Below, one piece after another: positions 49,380 through 57,024 of a DNA stretch of 64,000 nucleotides. Both the position numbers and the translations under genes were made by a program. Each line of letters starts with the position of its first letter. Position 1 is the first letter of the stretch. Source of the DNA: Flexifilum sp963727545 (GTDB taxonomy: Bacteria; Chloroflexota; Anaerolineae; Aggregatilineales; Phototrophicaceae); NCBI GenBank assembly GCA_963727545.1, contig CAVSGS010000011.1:372001-436000 (forward strand). The letters run 5' to 3'. Under the pieces are notes generated by a model. That model was not told the DNA's origin, ran no database searches, and saw only the letters and a list, made by a program, of their open reading frames with translations.

Positions 49380-50786
49380 ATGCCCACTCTCGATAAGCTG
49401 CGCGCGGTTCAGATGACCGGGCTGGATCGCGTGGTGGCAGTGGTGATCGTCGTCCTCCTCGCGTTGATCGGCGCGACAATCCTGCTTGGCGATCATGTCG
49501 GCGTGCAAGTGGTGCAGGTCGCGCCGGTCGACAAGGCGCACAGCACCAGCCCGATCACCATCCACTTCAAAGAATTGATGGATCACGACAGCGTGGCGGC
49601 GCACTTCAAGACCGATCCCGCGCTGGACGGCACGTTTAGCTGGGACGGCGCGGCGATGACTTTTCGCCCTAGCGCCGCTCTGAAACCGAGCACTGACTAC
49701 AGCGTAGTTTTAGAGCCGGGCGCAGCCAGCACCAGCGGGCGCGAAGTCCTCAACGAGGTGCGCTACAGCTTCACGGTGACGCCGCCGCGCGTCGCCTATC
49801 TCGCTCCGGCAGATGGCATGATCCAGAACGTCTGGATGGTCGACCCGGCAAATCCCGATCACGCGGAGCAGGTCACCGACAGCAGCGACGGCGTCTTCAA
49901 CTTCAGCGTCAGCCCCGACGGGACGCGGATCGCCTACACCGAGAATCATCGCGGCTTGGGCACCGCCGACATCATGCTGCTGAACCTCGAAACCGGCACG
50001 AAGACGCCGATCACCCACTGCGCCAACGCTTTCTGTGCAAGCCCGGTTTGGCGACCGGACGGGCAGATGATCGCCTACGAACGTGCCGAGATCGACCCGG
50101 TGCTCGGCACGACCGCCGCGCGCATTTGGCTGATCGACCTCACGACGTCGCCGATTTCAGCGCGGCAGTTGTTTGAGGACTCGCAGATTTTGGGCTACGG
50201 GGCGCAGTGGTCGGCGGATGGCAGCCGGATCGCGGTCATGGACAGCAATGCCTCGCTGATCCGCGTCTACGACTTCAACAGCGACCAGACCTTCAGCGTC
50301 AGCAACCGCTTGGGGACGTCGGGCGCGCTCTCGCCGGATGGTAAGCATCTGCTCTACCCGGAGATGATCACGCAGAATGACGAGCCGCGCACGGTGCTGC
50401 GCAGCGCTGACCTCGACACAGAGGACTCGGCGCTGGTGAGCGATCCCGATGGCACCACCAGCGATCAAGCCGGGGCGTGGAGTCCCGACGGCACGCAGAT
50501 TGCCATCGCGCGGCAGGACGACGCGGTCGCTCGCGGCACGCAGATCGTGCTGCTCGACTTGCGCACGGATGCCGTCGCCTCGCTCACGGACGACCCGCGC
50601 TACTCCAATAGCTCATTCTGGTGGGATCCGACCGGCACGCAGTTGGTGATCTACCGCTTCCCGCTGTTAGGCGAGGATCTGAAACCTGATCCGCTGGCGC
50701 GCCCGGAAATCTGGACGCTCGACGTCGCCAGCCGTGCGTTGACGAAGGTCGCCAGCAACGCCTTCCTGCCGTCGTGGGTGCCATAA
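49380..50786 (+). CDS. membrane-anchored Ig-like plus TolB-type beta-propeller protein
   Basis: 468 residues. One N-terminal membrane helix (VVAVVIVVLLALIGATILL), then an SbsA-type Ig-like domain (VQVAPVDKAHSTSPITIHF, to YSFTVTPP) and a six-bladed propeller with repeated FNFSVSPDGTRIAYTE, SPVWRPDGQMIAYER, AQWSADGSRIAVMD, GALSPDGKHLLYP, GAWSPDGTQIAIAR. Extracytoplasmic; role unknown. It is just downstream of and co-directional with the TetR gene (43-bp gap), with GGAG before the ATG. Confidence 0.8.
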   Translation: MPTLDKLRAVQMTGLDRVVAVVIVVLLALIGATILLGDHVGVQVVQVAPVDKAHSTSPITIHFKELMDHDSVAAHFKTDPALDGTFSWDGAAMTFRPSAALKPSTDYSVVLEPGAASTSGREVLNEVRYSFTVTPPRVAYLAPADGMIQNVWMVDPANPDHAEQVTDSSDGVFNFSVSPDGTRIAYTENHRGLGTADIMLLNLETGTKTPITHCANAFCASPVWRPDGQMIAYERAEIDPVLGTTAARIWLIDLTTSPISARQLFEDSQILGYGAQWSADGSRIAVMDSNASLIRVYDFNSDQTFSVSNRLGTSGALSPDGKHLLYPEMITQNDEPRTVLRSADLDTEDSALVSDPDGTTSDQAGAWSPDGTQIAIARQDDAVARGTQIVLLDLRTDAVASLTDDPRYSNSSFWWDPTGTQLVIYRFPLLGEDLKPDPLARPEIWTLDVASRALTKVASNAFLPSWVP

Positions 50787-50917
50787 GGGACAGTGCTGAG
50801 TACTGAGTACTGAGTGCTGTTACCCCTCATCCCTCAGTCCCTTCTCCTTCTCCCCGCTCTGTGTGGGAGAGATGACGGCTCAACCGTGTTGAGCAGGGTG
50901 AGGGGATATTAAGCGTG

Positions 50918-51142
50918 TCAGAGCACGATGCCGGTGTGCGGATAAATCACGAGGTGGTAGACCGCCGAGCAGACGATCAATCCGCCAGTGACGGCGGCGG
51001 TGATTTTGAGAGTGGGCACGGCACGCGGCACGAGATCATCGCCCGTTGCGGCGGCGTGCTCAGCGCGCTGTTGGCGCTGTTTCCCGGATGCCGCTGCCCC
51101 GACTGTCGCCGACAGCGGGATCGCCGCGCAGAAGATACACAT
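50918..51142 (-). CDS. small membrane protein after the metal-transporter operon
   Basis: 74 residues. It starts MCIFCAAIPLSATVGAAASG, with two Cys spaced CxxxC-like at the N-terminus, a basic middle and one C-terminal membrane helix (LKITAAVTGGLIVCSAVYHLVIY). GGGAGGA lies six bases before the ATG, which supports expression. It is the last gene on the strand behind the permease; the 175-bp gap holds arm palindromes. Possible metal-related accessory, inference only. Confidence 0.6.
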   Translation of the reverse strand: MCIFCAAIPLSATVGAAASGKQRQQRAEHAAATGDDLVPRAVPTLKITAAVTGGLIVCSAVYHLVIYPHTGIVL

Positions 51143-51317
51143 CAGGTTTTCCTCCCGGTTTCTCCACCCACAATTTTACATTTGTTGTAGGGACGCCGCA
51201 GCGGATATTTCCGCGTAGGGGCAGACGTGCAACCTCCGGTTGCCTGTGTCTGCCCATCAAGCAAGGGCGCACACGTCGGTGCGCCCCTACGACAATCACC
51301 ACCCCGGCGGTCGAGTC

Positions 51318-52160
51318 TCAATCCAACAAATCTTCCGCCGGGATCGTCCGGTGCTGGAAGCTGTGGATCACCCACGCGACGATGAACAGCGCCGTGCTCG
51401 CCAGCACAATCGCCGCGCCGGACGAGACGTCGGCGTAGAACGAGGCGTATAAGCCGATGATTCCCGACGCCACCGCGATCAGCACGGCGATGGCGACCAT
51501 GCGCGGCAGGCGGTTGGTCAGCAGCGCGGCACCAGCGGCGGGCGTGACTAACAGCGCGCTGGTCATGACCACGCCGACCACCTGAATGCTGGTCACGACC
51601 GTGAACGCCAGCAGCACCAGCAGCAGATAGCGCAGTCGATCCGCGTTCAAGCCGATCACCTGCGCGTGCACCGGGTCGAACGAGGTCAGTTCGAGTTCTT
51701 TGTGAAACAGGAACAGCAGCAGCAGCGTCACTGCCGTGATCACCGCGATCAGGATCAGGTCGTCGACGGTCACGCCGAGGATGTTGCCGAACAGGATATG
51801 CGTCAGGTCGCGGAAGGAGCGCACCGTGCTGATCAGCAGCACGCCGAGCGCGAACATTCCCGTGAACATGATGCCGATAGCGGTATCCTCGCGGATGGCG
51901 TCGCGGCGCGAGAGCCAGCCGATGCCCAGCGCCGTCAGCACCCCGGCGATCAACGCGCCGACGAACAGGTTCATCTGGTTCAGGTAGGCGACGGCTAAAC
52001 CGGGCAGCACCGTGTGGGCTAAAGCATCGCCGATGAACGCCATCCGCCGCAGCACGACGTAGACGCCGATGCTGGCGCAGGCTAAGCCGATCATGATCGC
52101 CGCCAGCAGCGCGGTTTGCATGAAGCCGAAGCGAAAGGGCGCGATCAACCACTCGATCAT
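51318..52160 (-). CDS. zinc/manganese ABC transporter permease (ABC-3 family)
   Basis: 280 residues with eight or nine membrane helices: MIGLACASIGVYVVLRRMAFIGDALAHTVLPG, the characteristic first helix pair of ZnuB/MntB, and FDPVHAQVIGLNADRLRYLL, the coupling loop. Starts two bases after the ATPase stop. It is the third gene of the solute-binding protein, ATPase, permease order. Specificity for Zn or Mn cannot be set from the permease. Confidence 0.88.
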   Translation of the reverse strand: MIEWLIAPFRFGFMQTALLAAIMIGLACASIGVYVVLRRMAFIGDALAHTVLPGLAVAYLNQMNLFVGALIAGVLTALGIGWLSRRDAIREDTAIGIMFTGMFALGVLLISTVRSFRDLTHILFGNILGVTVDDLILIAVITAVTLLLLFLFHKELELTSFDPVHAQVIGLNADRLRYLLLVLLAFTVVTSIQVVGVVMTSALLVTPAAGAALLTNRLPRMVAIAVLIAVASGIIGLYASFYADVSSGAAIVLASTALFIVAWVIHSFQHRTIPAEDLLD

Positions 52161-52161
52161 G

Positions 52162-52917
52162 TTAGCAAACTCCGATCTGCGAGCCGACGAAGGCTCCCGG
52201 CGGCGAGGGGACTTCGCGTCCTTCGGCGAGGTAGAGCGCGCCGTCGAAATCCGTCTCCAGCCGTCCCAGATCGTGGGTCGCGGTGACGACGGTCTTGCCC
52301 TGCCGCCCCAAGCCGTGCAGTACGTCGGTGATGATCTGGCGGGTGGTCACGTCGACTGCATTGAGCGGCTCGTCCAGCAGCAGCAGATCGGCGGATTGAG
52401 CCAGCGCGCGCGCCAGCAGCGCCCGCTGCTGCTGCCCGCCGGAAAGCTCCCCGATCTGGCGGTCGGCGAGGTCGCTCAAGTCCATCTGCGCGATCATCTG
52501 GTCGGCGATGGCGTAGTCTTCGGGTGACGGTCGCCGCAGCCAGCCCAAATGAACGTAGCGCCCGGTCAGCACCAAGCGCCGCAGTGAAACCGGGAAGCGC
52601 CAGTCGATCTCGCCGCGCTGGGGCAGATAGGCGACGCGCTGCGGGCACGCGCCAATCGGATGCCCGTAGATGGCGACGATCCCCTGGCGGATCGGCAGCA
52701 GTCCGGCGACCGCCTTGAGCAGCGTCGATTTGCCCGCGCCGTTGGGACCAACCAGCGCGACCTGCGCGCCCACCGGGACGCAGAGGTCGACGCTGTGCAG
52801 CGCGAGTCGCCGCGTGCCGGGGTACTCGACGCTGACGCCGTGGAGTTCGAGCGCGGGCGCACCCGCAACCGGCTCATGCGCGCGACGGCGGCTGTAGGAA
52901 AGATAAGGTAGAGCCAT
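52162..52917 (-). CDS. zinc/manganese ABC transporter ATP-binding protein
   Basis: 251 residues. LELHGVSVEYPGTRRLALHSV, Walker A VALVGPNGAGKSTLLKAVAGLLP, signature IGELSGGQQQRALLARALAQ, Walker B LLLLDEPLNAVD and H-loop TATHDLGRL, close to ZnuC/MntB-type ATPases. The start at 52917 (MALPYLSYSRRR) is preferred: further upstream the same frame only encodes the 42-bp repeat at 52988-53029 and remains of the intergenic region. No frameshift. Confidence 0.88.
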   Translation of the reverse strand: MALPYLSYSRRRAHEPVAGAPALELHGVSVEYPGTRRLALHSVDLCVPVGAQVALVGPNGAGKSTLLKAVAGLLPIRQGIVAIYGHPIGACPQRVAYLPQRGEIDWRFPVSLRRLVLTGRYVHLGWLRRPSPEDYAIADQMIAQMDLSDLADRQIGELSGGQQQRALLARALAQSADLLLLDEPLNAVDVTTRQIITDVLHGLGRQGKTVVTATHDLGRLETDFDGALYLAEGREVPSPPGAFVGSQIGVC

Positions 52918-52987
52918 GAAGTTATGAAATCCTCGTCGTAGGGACGCAGCCTGCCGCGTCCTTACGTAAGCCAATTCTTCGCTCATT

Positions 52988-53029
52988 AACCCCACCCCCG
53001 ACCCCTCCCCGACTTCAGGGAGGGGAGAG
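52988..53029. repeat. solo 42-bp repeat identical in type to the DUF559-cassette ends
   Basis: Matches the cassette ends at nearly every base, including the CCCCTCCCCGACTTCAGGGA hairpin. It sits in the 245-bp gap between the solute-binding-protein and ATPase genes of the metal transporter; a second CCTTCCCTGAAG fragment follows at 53054. Confidence 0.8.
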
Positions 53030-53162
53030 TGCCCGTCGTTCTTTTGTTCGCGCCCTTCCCTGAAGTAGGCAACCAGAGGTTGCACGGAAGGGAGGCGAGG
53101 TGCTCAGCGAAGCTGAGCCAGTGAGCGGGGATGGATGGGGTCAGTTCTACACGTTCGCAACG

Positions 53163-54065
53163 CTATTGTAAGGCTGTAACGATGCTGTCGACATTGTAGC
53201 GCATCATGGCGATGTAGGTCGGGCAGGGACCATCCGCCGGAGTCAGCGCATCGCTGCACAGGGCTGCGCCGACGGTCACACCGGCTTCCTGCGCCACCTG
53301 ATTGATCAGCGCGGCGTTCTCGATGTTCTCCGGGAAGATCGCGCGTGTGCCCGCGTCTTGGATCGTGCCGACCAGATCGGCGATTGCCGCTGCCGACGGC
53401 TCGGCACCCTCGGTCGAACTCGATCCCAGCGCCGTCCCGATGATCGTGAAGCCGTAGCGCGAGGCGAAGTAACCGAAAGCGTCGTGATCGGTCACCAGCT
53501 TGCGTTGATCGGCGGGGAGAGTCTGCGCCTGCTGGATGATGTAGCTGTCGGTGTCGAGCAGCTCCTGCATGTAGGCGTCGGCGTTCAATTGATAGGTCAC
53601 CGCGTTGGCGGGGTCGGCGGTCGAGAGGGCGTCGCGCACCATCTCGGCAGCATGGACGAAATTATACATATTCTGCCAGATGTGCGGGTCGATGTCGCCG
53701 GCTTCTTGCCCCACCGAGATCGTGCCGGGGACGATGCCGTCGCTGACGACGATGCGCTGTGCCGTCGAACCGGAGGCGCTGTAGAGGTCGTCGAGCCACG
53801 TTTCATAGCCTAAGCCGTTCTCGAACAGCAGATCGGCACCGCCGAGCGCGACGCTGTCCTGCGGGACGGGTTCGTAACTGTGGGTGTCGCCGTCCGCGCC
53901 GACCAAAACGGTCAAGTCGATGTTAGTGCCGCCGATGTTCTGCACCACGTCGCCGAGAATGCTGTAGGTCGCCACCACCTTGAGCGGCTGATCCTGTGCA
54001 CTCGCCACCGATCCGCCGACTACCAGCAGCAAAACGGTGAGCACTCCCAAAATTCGTAAGCGCAT
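53163..54065 (-). CDS. zinc/manganese ABC transporter substrate-binding protein
   Basis: 300 residues: signal peptide RLRILGVLTVLLLVVGGSVASAQ, then the cluster A-I fold with VVATYSILGDVVQNIGG, H62 in DGDTHSYEPVPQD, the DPHIWQNMYNF histidine, LVTDHDAFGYFASRYGF and IFPENIENAALIN, supplying the three His plus acidic ligand set of ZnuA/MntA/TroA. No long His-rich loop is present, which is more usual in Mn-type or generalist proteins. AAGGAAGGAAG before the ATG. First gene of the operon; twin operators upstream. Confidence 0.9.
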   Translation of the reverse strand: MRLRILGVLTVLLLVVGGSVASAQDQPLKVVATYSILGDVVQNIGGTNIDLTVLVGADGDTHSYEPVPQDSVALGGADLLFENGLGYETWLDDLYSASGSTAQRIVVSDGIVPGTISVGQEAGDIDPHIWQNMYNFVHAAEMVRDALSTADPANAVTYQLNADAYMQELLDTDSYIIQQAQTLPADQRKLVTDHDAFGYFASRYGFTIIGTALGSSSTEGAEPSAAAIADLVGTIQDAGTRAIFPENIENAALINQVAQEAGVTVGAALCSDALTPADGPCPTYIAMMRYNVDSIVTALQ

Positions 54066-54112
54066 CCTGCTTCCTTCCTTATAAATCCAAGCGTCTTCAC
54101 CCTATCGTTTAA

Positions 54113-54153
54113 TGATACGTAGTATCACTATAAATATTGATACCATGTATCAA
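54113..54153 (-). promoter_or_regulatory. twin GATAC palindromes over the metal-transporter promoter
   Basis: TGATACGTAGTATCA (54113-54127) and TTGATACCATGTATCAA (54137-54153) are perfect inverted repeats, both GATAC-N3-GTATC, centred 25 bp apart. They cover a minus-strand promoter TTGATA-15-TATAGT (-35 54153-54148, -10 54132-54127). The placement suits a metal-responsive repressor binding both halves. Confidence 0.7.
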
Positions 54154-54354
54154 TTAGACTGACAAGGGTCAGCTTGGAGCAAAAGTGATCCGGTGAGCAG
54201 CCGTGACGATTCAGACTGGAACGTCGGCGCGATTCTTACAACTCGGCGGCACTTCCGGCAGCGATCCGGGGGACGCTGAAGTACCGGATGCGAACAAGCG
54301 TACAATAGAATAAAATCGGGCTGTATTCAGCAGCAGGACGAAAGGAACGACCTC

Positions 54355-54864
54355 ATGGGCGCGCCAGATCACCGCGAACTCGCCGGGAAGCAGCCGGTCA
54401 CGCTAGCGATCGTGACCGTCAGCGACACGCGCACGCCGGAAACCGACGTCAACCGCCAGTACATCGAGCGGCGGATCGACGAACTCGGTCATCAGGTCGC
54501 CGCTTACCGGCTGATCAAGGACGAGCCGGATCAGGTCGCGGCGGCGCTGGACGAACTCGCCGCGCTGCCGGACGTGCGCCTGATCCTGTTCAACGGCGGC
54601 ACCGGCATCAGCCCGCGCGACACCACCTACGACGTGATCGCCCGGATGCTGGAAAAGCCGCTGCCCGGTTTCGGCGAAATCTTCCGCATGTTGAGCTATC
54701 AGGAGGTTGGCGCGGCGGCGATGCTCAGCCGCGCGACGGCGGGTGTCTACAAAAAGACGCTGGTCTTCTCGCTGCCGGGCAGCCCCAACGCCGTACAGGT
54801 GGCGCTGGAAAAGCTGATCCTGCCGGAGATCAATCACTTGGCGTGGGAGATCGTGCGGAAATGA
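54355..54864 (+). CDS. moaB: MoaB/Mog-type molybdenum cofactor biosynthesis protein
   Basis: 169 residues of the MoCF fold: LAIVTVSDTRTPETDVNRQYI, ELGHQVAAYRLIKDEPDQV, LILFNGGTGISPRDTTYDVI and the C-terminal LVFSLPGSPNAVQVALEKLILPE. The GGTG-x-x-RD motif binds molybdopterin for adenylylation. It is shorter than Mog and matches MoaB. No other mo genes are present here. GAAAGGAAC lies before the ATG. The stop overlaps the next start (ATGA). Confidence 0.88.
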   Translation: MGAPDHRELAGKQPVTLAIVTVSDTRTPETDVNRQYIERRIDELGHQVAAYRLIKDEPDQVAAALDELAALPDVRLILFNGGTGISPRDTTYDVIARMLEKPLPGFGEIFRMLSYQEVGAAAMLSRATAGVYKKTLVFSLPGSPNAVQVALEKLILPEINHLAWEIVRK

Positions 54865-55487
54865 ACGCCAGCCCGCTGCGCCGCATCGTCGAGGGCGTGA
54901 CCATCACCTTGGTAACGCTGTGCACGGTCAGCGGTTATCTCGGCTTGCGCGCGGTCGTCTGGCGACAGGACTACATGGTCGCCGCGCTGATCCAAAGCGG
55001 CATCGTCGTCAGCGTGATCGTCGCCGGTGGGGTCGGCGCGATCTACGTGCTGCTTGGATCGTGGGCGTGGCGGGTGCTGCGGATCGATTGGCTGAGTATT
55101 CAGTTCGGGGCGGTGCTGGGCGCGCTGATCTACGGCGGCTACAACGCGGTCGCGCCGCTGGTCCCTGCCAGTCAAATGGAGGCTCCGGCGTGGCGCGCGC
55201 TGCAAGGCGGCGTCGACGGGCTGCTGATCGGCGCGCTGACCGGCGCGGCGGTGATGATCATCAGCGGGCGTCCGCTGCACTTCGACCGCTTCGGCTTGCA
55301 GCGCTATCTGCTGCTGTTCGTGACCGTCGTGTTGTTCGGCGGCGGAATCATCCTGAGCGAAAATGTGATCCACTTCGGCGACGCGGTCGGGATCGCGGCG
55401 GCGGTGCCGCTGCTGATTGTCCTGCGGCTGGTCGTCAGCTGGCTGGATAGTCGCTATACCCCGGTTTACGACGACGGCGCGGATTAA
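54861..55487 (+). CDS. hypothetical six-helix membrane protein
   Basis: 208 residues with about six membrane helices, e.g. ITLVTLCTVSGYLGLRAVVW, ALIQSGIVVSVIVAGGVGAIYVLL, GAVLGALIYGGYNAVAPLV and YLLLFVTVVLFGGGIIL. No transporter or enzyme motif is recognised. The ATG lies inside the moaB stop, so it is co-translated with it; whether it has to do with molybdenum is unknown. Confidence 0.7.
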   Translation: MNASPLRRIVEGVTITLVTLCTVSGYLGLRAVVWRQDYMVAALIQSGIVVSVIVAGGVGAIYVLLGSWAWRVLRIDWLSIQFGAVLGALIYGGYNAVAPLVPASQMEAPAWRALQGGVDGLLIGALTGAAVMIISGRPLHFDRFGLQRYLLLFVTVVLFGGGIILSENVIHFGDAVGIAAAVPLLIVLRLVVSWLDSRYTPVYDDGAD

Positions 55488-55514
55488 ATCGCAGCATTCT
55501 CGTAATCATTGTCC

Positions 55515-55542
55515 GTAGGGGCGTTCAATTGAACGCCCCTAC
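55515..55542. repeat. 28-bp arm palindrome, centre GTTCAATTGAAC
   Basis: Another centre variant of the GTAGGGGC/GCCCCTAC family, 27 bp after the membrane-protein stop and 9 bp before copy C of the 115-bp element. Confidence 0.85.
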
Positions 55543-55551
55543 AATCTATTT

Positions 55552-55666
55552 AACGTCAATTATGGATAAGCCGATTGTGCAAGCGAGTTTTCTCGTGTAG
55601 GGGCACGATATATCGTGCCCCTACGGTGAAAATCTCCCCTTGAATTCCTTAGCCATAACTCACGTT
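55552..55666. mobile_element. 115-bp palindromic MITE-like element, copy C
   Basis: Inverted orientation relative to copies A and B, 115 bp, flanked by ATTT at 55548-55551 and 55667-55670. The right duplication overlaps the stop codon (55669-55671) of the gene on its right, so insertion was at the very 3' end of that gene without altering it. Confidence 0.88.
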
Positions 55667-55668
55667 AT

Positions 55669-56925
55669 TTATGGCGTCGGTTCCGGCGTCACTTCAGGCA
55701 TGACGAATTGGACGGTATCGAGGATCGACTGCAATTCCTGCGTGGTCGCTTCGTCGTCCATCGCCGTGATCGGGTCGGTGTACATGTAGAAGACGAAATT
55801 GACGTTGAACTGGCGCAGCCCGGCGAACCAGCCGCGCGTATCCGGCAGTTCCGGGCAGTCGACCGCCGCGAACTGCGTCCCGGTTGCCTGCAAGCCGCCG
55901 ACGCTGTAATTACGCCGTAGATCGGTGCCGACGTTGCAGCCCTGCTCGACAATCGCCAAGCGGAGCAGGCGGGTCGCATCGGTCCAGACGTCGGGCTGAA
56001 GCGCGCCCGTCCCGCCCGCCGAGCCGACGTTGACGAGGTTGGGGAAGCCCCAGAGCAGCACAATGTAGCCTGCGCCACCGCTGACCGGTCCCTGATAGAT
56101 CGCAAACGGGATCGGGCGGATGCCGTCGATGTCTTGCAGCACCAGCGAGTCGTAAGCGTAGCCCCAGCCCGACGGGAGATCGATGGTCAGCGGCGGCGCG
56201 ATCGGATCGTGCGTCAGCGGATCGTAGGTGTAGCGATCGAGGTCGGCGGTCGCTTCCGGCGTCGCCTGCGTGAGACTGGCTGCCAGTTGATCGTTGGCTT
56301 GCTGCAAAGCGAGGTCGATGGTGTATTTGAGGCTGTCGGCGTCGGTCAGCGAGGGGAGATCGTTGACCATGACGAAGGGCGTGGTCGTGAAGCTCGCCTG
56401 ACTGCTCGCCGCCTGCGCCGCGTCGTCGAGGATCGTATCCGGTCCGCTGCTGGCGAGGCAGGAACTCCACTGCGCGCGATCCAGCCCGGTGGCGTCCGCC
56501 CCGCTGACCAGCCGGTCGCCGGAGAAGGCATCGGTGCCGTATTGACTCTGCCACGCGAACAACTGATCGGCGTACTCCCAGAACCGCCCCTGCTCGTTGG
56601 CGCAGATCGACGCCCGCGCCGCCGCCCGTCCGCCGCTGATACTCCCCGCGCCGAACAACGGCACGAACACCAAGCGGATCTCGCCGTTTTGGACGCGCGG
56701 CAGCAGTTGATCGACGCTCTGCTGCCAGAACTGCCCGGACGCCGGATCGTCAAAGGCGGCGTAGAGCGAGACGTTGACCAGCGCGCTGGGGTAGCCGAGG
56801 TCGGGGAAGCCTTGCAGCGATTGCGTCTGCGGCAGCGCGGCATAAGGATCCGGCGTTTGGGCGGCGAGCGGCGCAGCCGCCAACAATCCCAAAACGCCAA
56901 TCATGAGAACGAGAACGACCCGCAT
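55669..56925 (-). CDS. secreted DsbA-like thioredoxin-fold protein without CxxC, plus C-terminal domain
   Basis: 418 residues. Signal peptide RVVLVLMIGVLGLLAAAPLAAQ; then a DsbA-like thioredoxin domain (LVNVSLYAAFDDPASGQFW, RLVFVPLFGAG, EQGRFWEYADQLFAWQ, ASFTTTPFVMVND) in which the usual CPxC is replaced by DDPASG, so it is not a standard disulfide oxidase. The C-terminal 150 residues (LTIDLPSGWGYAYDSLVL onward) resemble lipoprotein-type domains seen in Chloroflexota kinases. AGCGACGGATGCGG context at the start; ATG at 56925 decided by the signal peptide. Confidence 0.75.
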   Translation of the reverse strand: MRVVLVLMIGVLGLLAAAPLAAQTPDPYAALPQTQSLQGFPDLGYPSALVNVSLYAAFDDPASGQFWQQSVDQLLPRVQNGEIRLVFVPLFGAGSISGGRAAARASICANEQGRFWEYADQLFAWQSQYGTDAFSGDRLVSGADATGLDRAQWSSCLASSGPDTILDDAAQAASSQASFTTTPFVMVNDLPSLTDADSLKYTIDLALQQANDQLAASLTQATPEATADLDRYTYDPLTHDPIAPPLTIDLPSGWGYAYDSLVLQDIDGIRPIPFAIYQGPVSGGAGYIVLLWGFPNLVNVGSAGGTGALQPDVWTDATRLLRLAIVEQGCNVGTDLRRNYSVGGLQATGTQFAAVDCPELPDTRGWFAGLRQFNVNFVFYMYTDPITAMDDEATTQELQSILDTVQFVMPEVTPEPTP

Positions 56926-57024
56926 CCGTCGCTGTTGGGTCAGGCAACCGGAGGTTGTACCATGTCTCGCCCCTACGGGCATGGCGATCAAATTATTCCA
57001 ATCCATATCCCTGCCTTTGAACAT

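Noticed and set aside
52918..53085. N-terminal extension of the metal-transporter ATPase
   Set aside because: The added residues are encoded by the 42-bp repeat and precede the normal start of the ABC domain.
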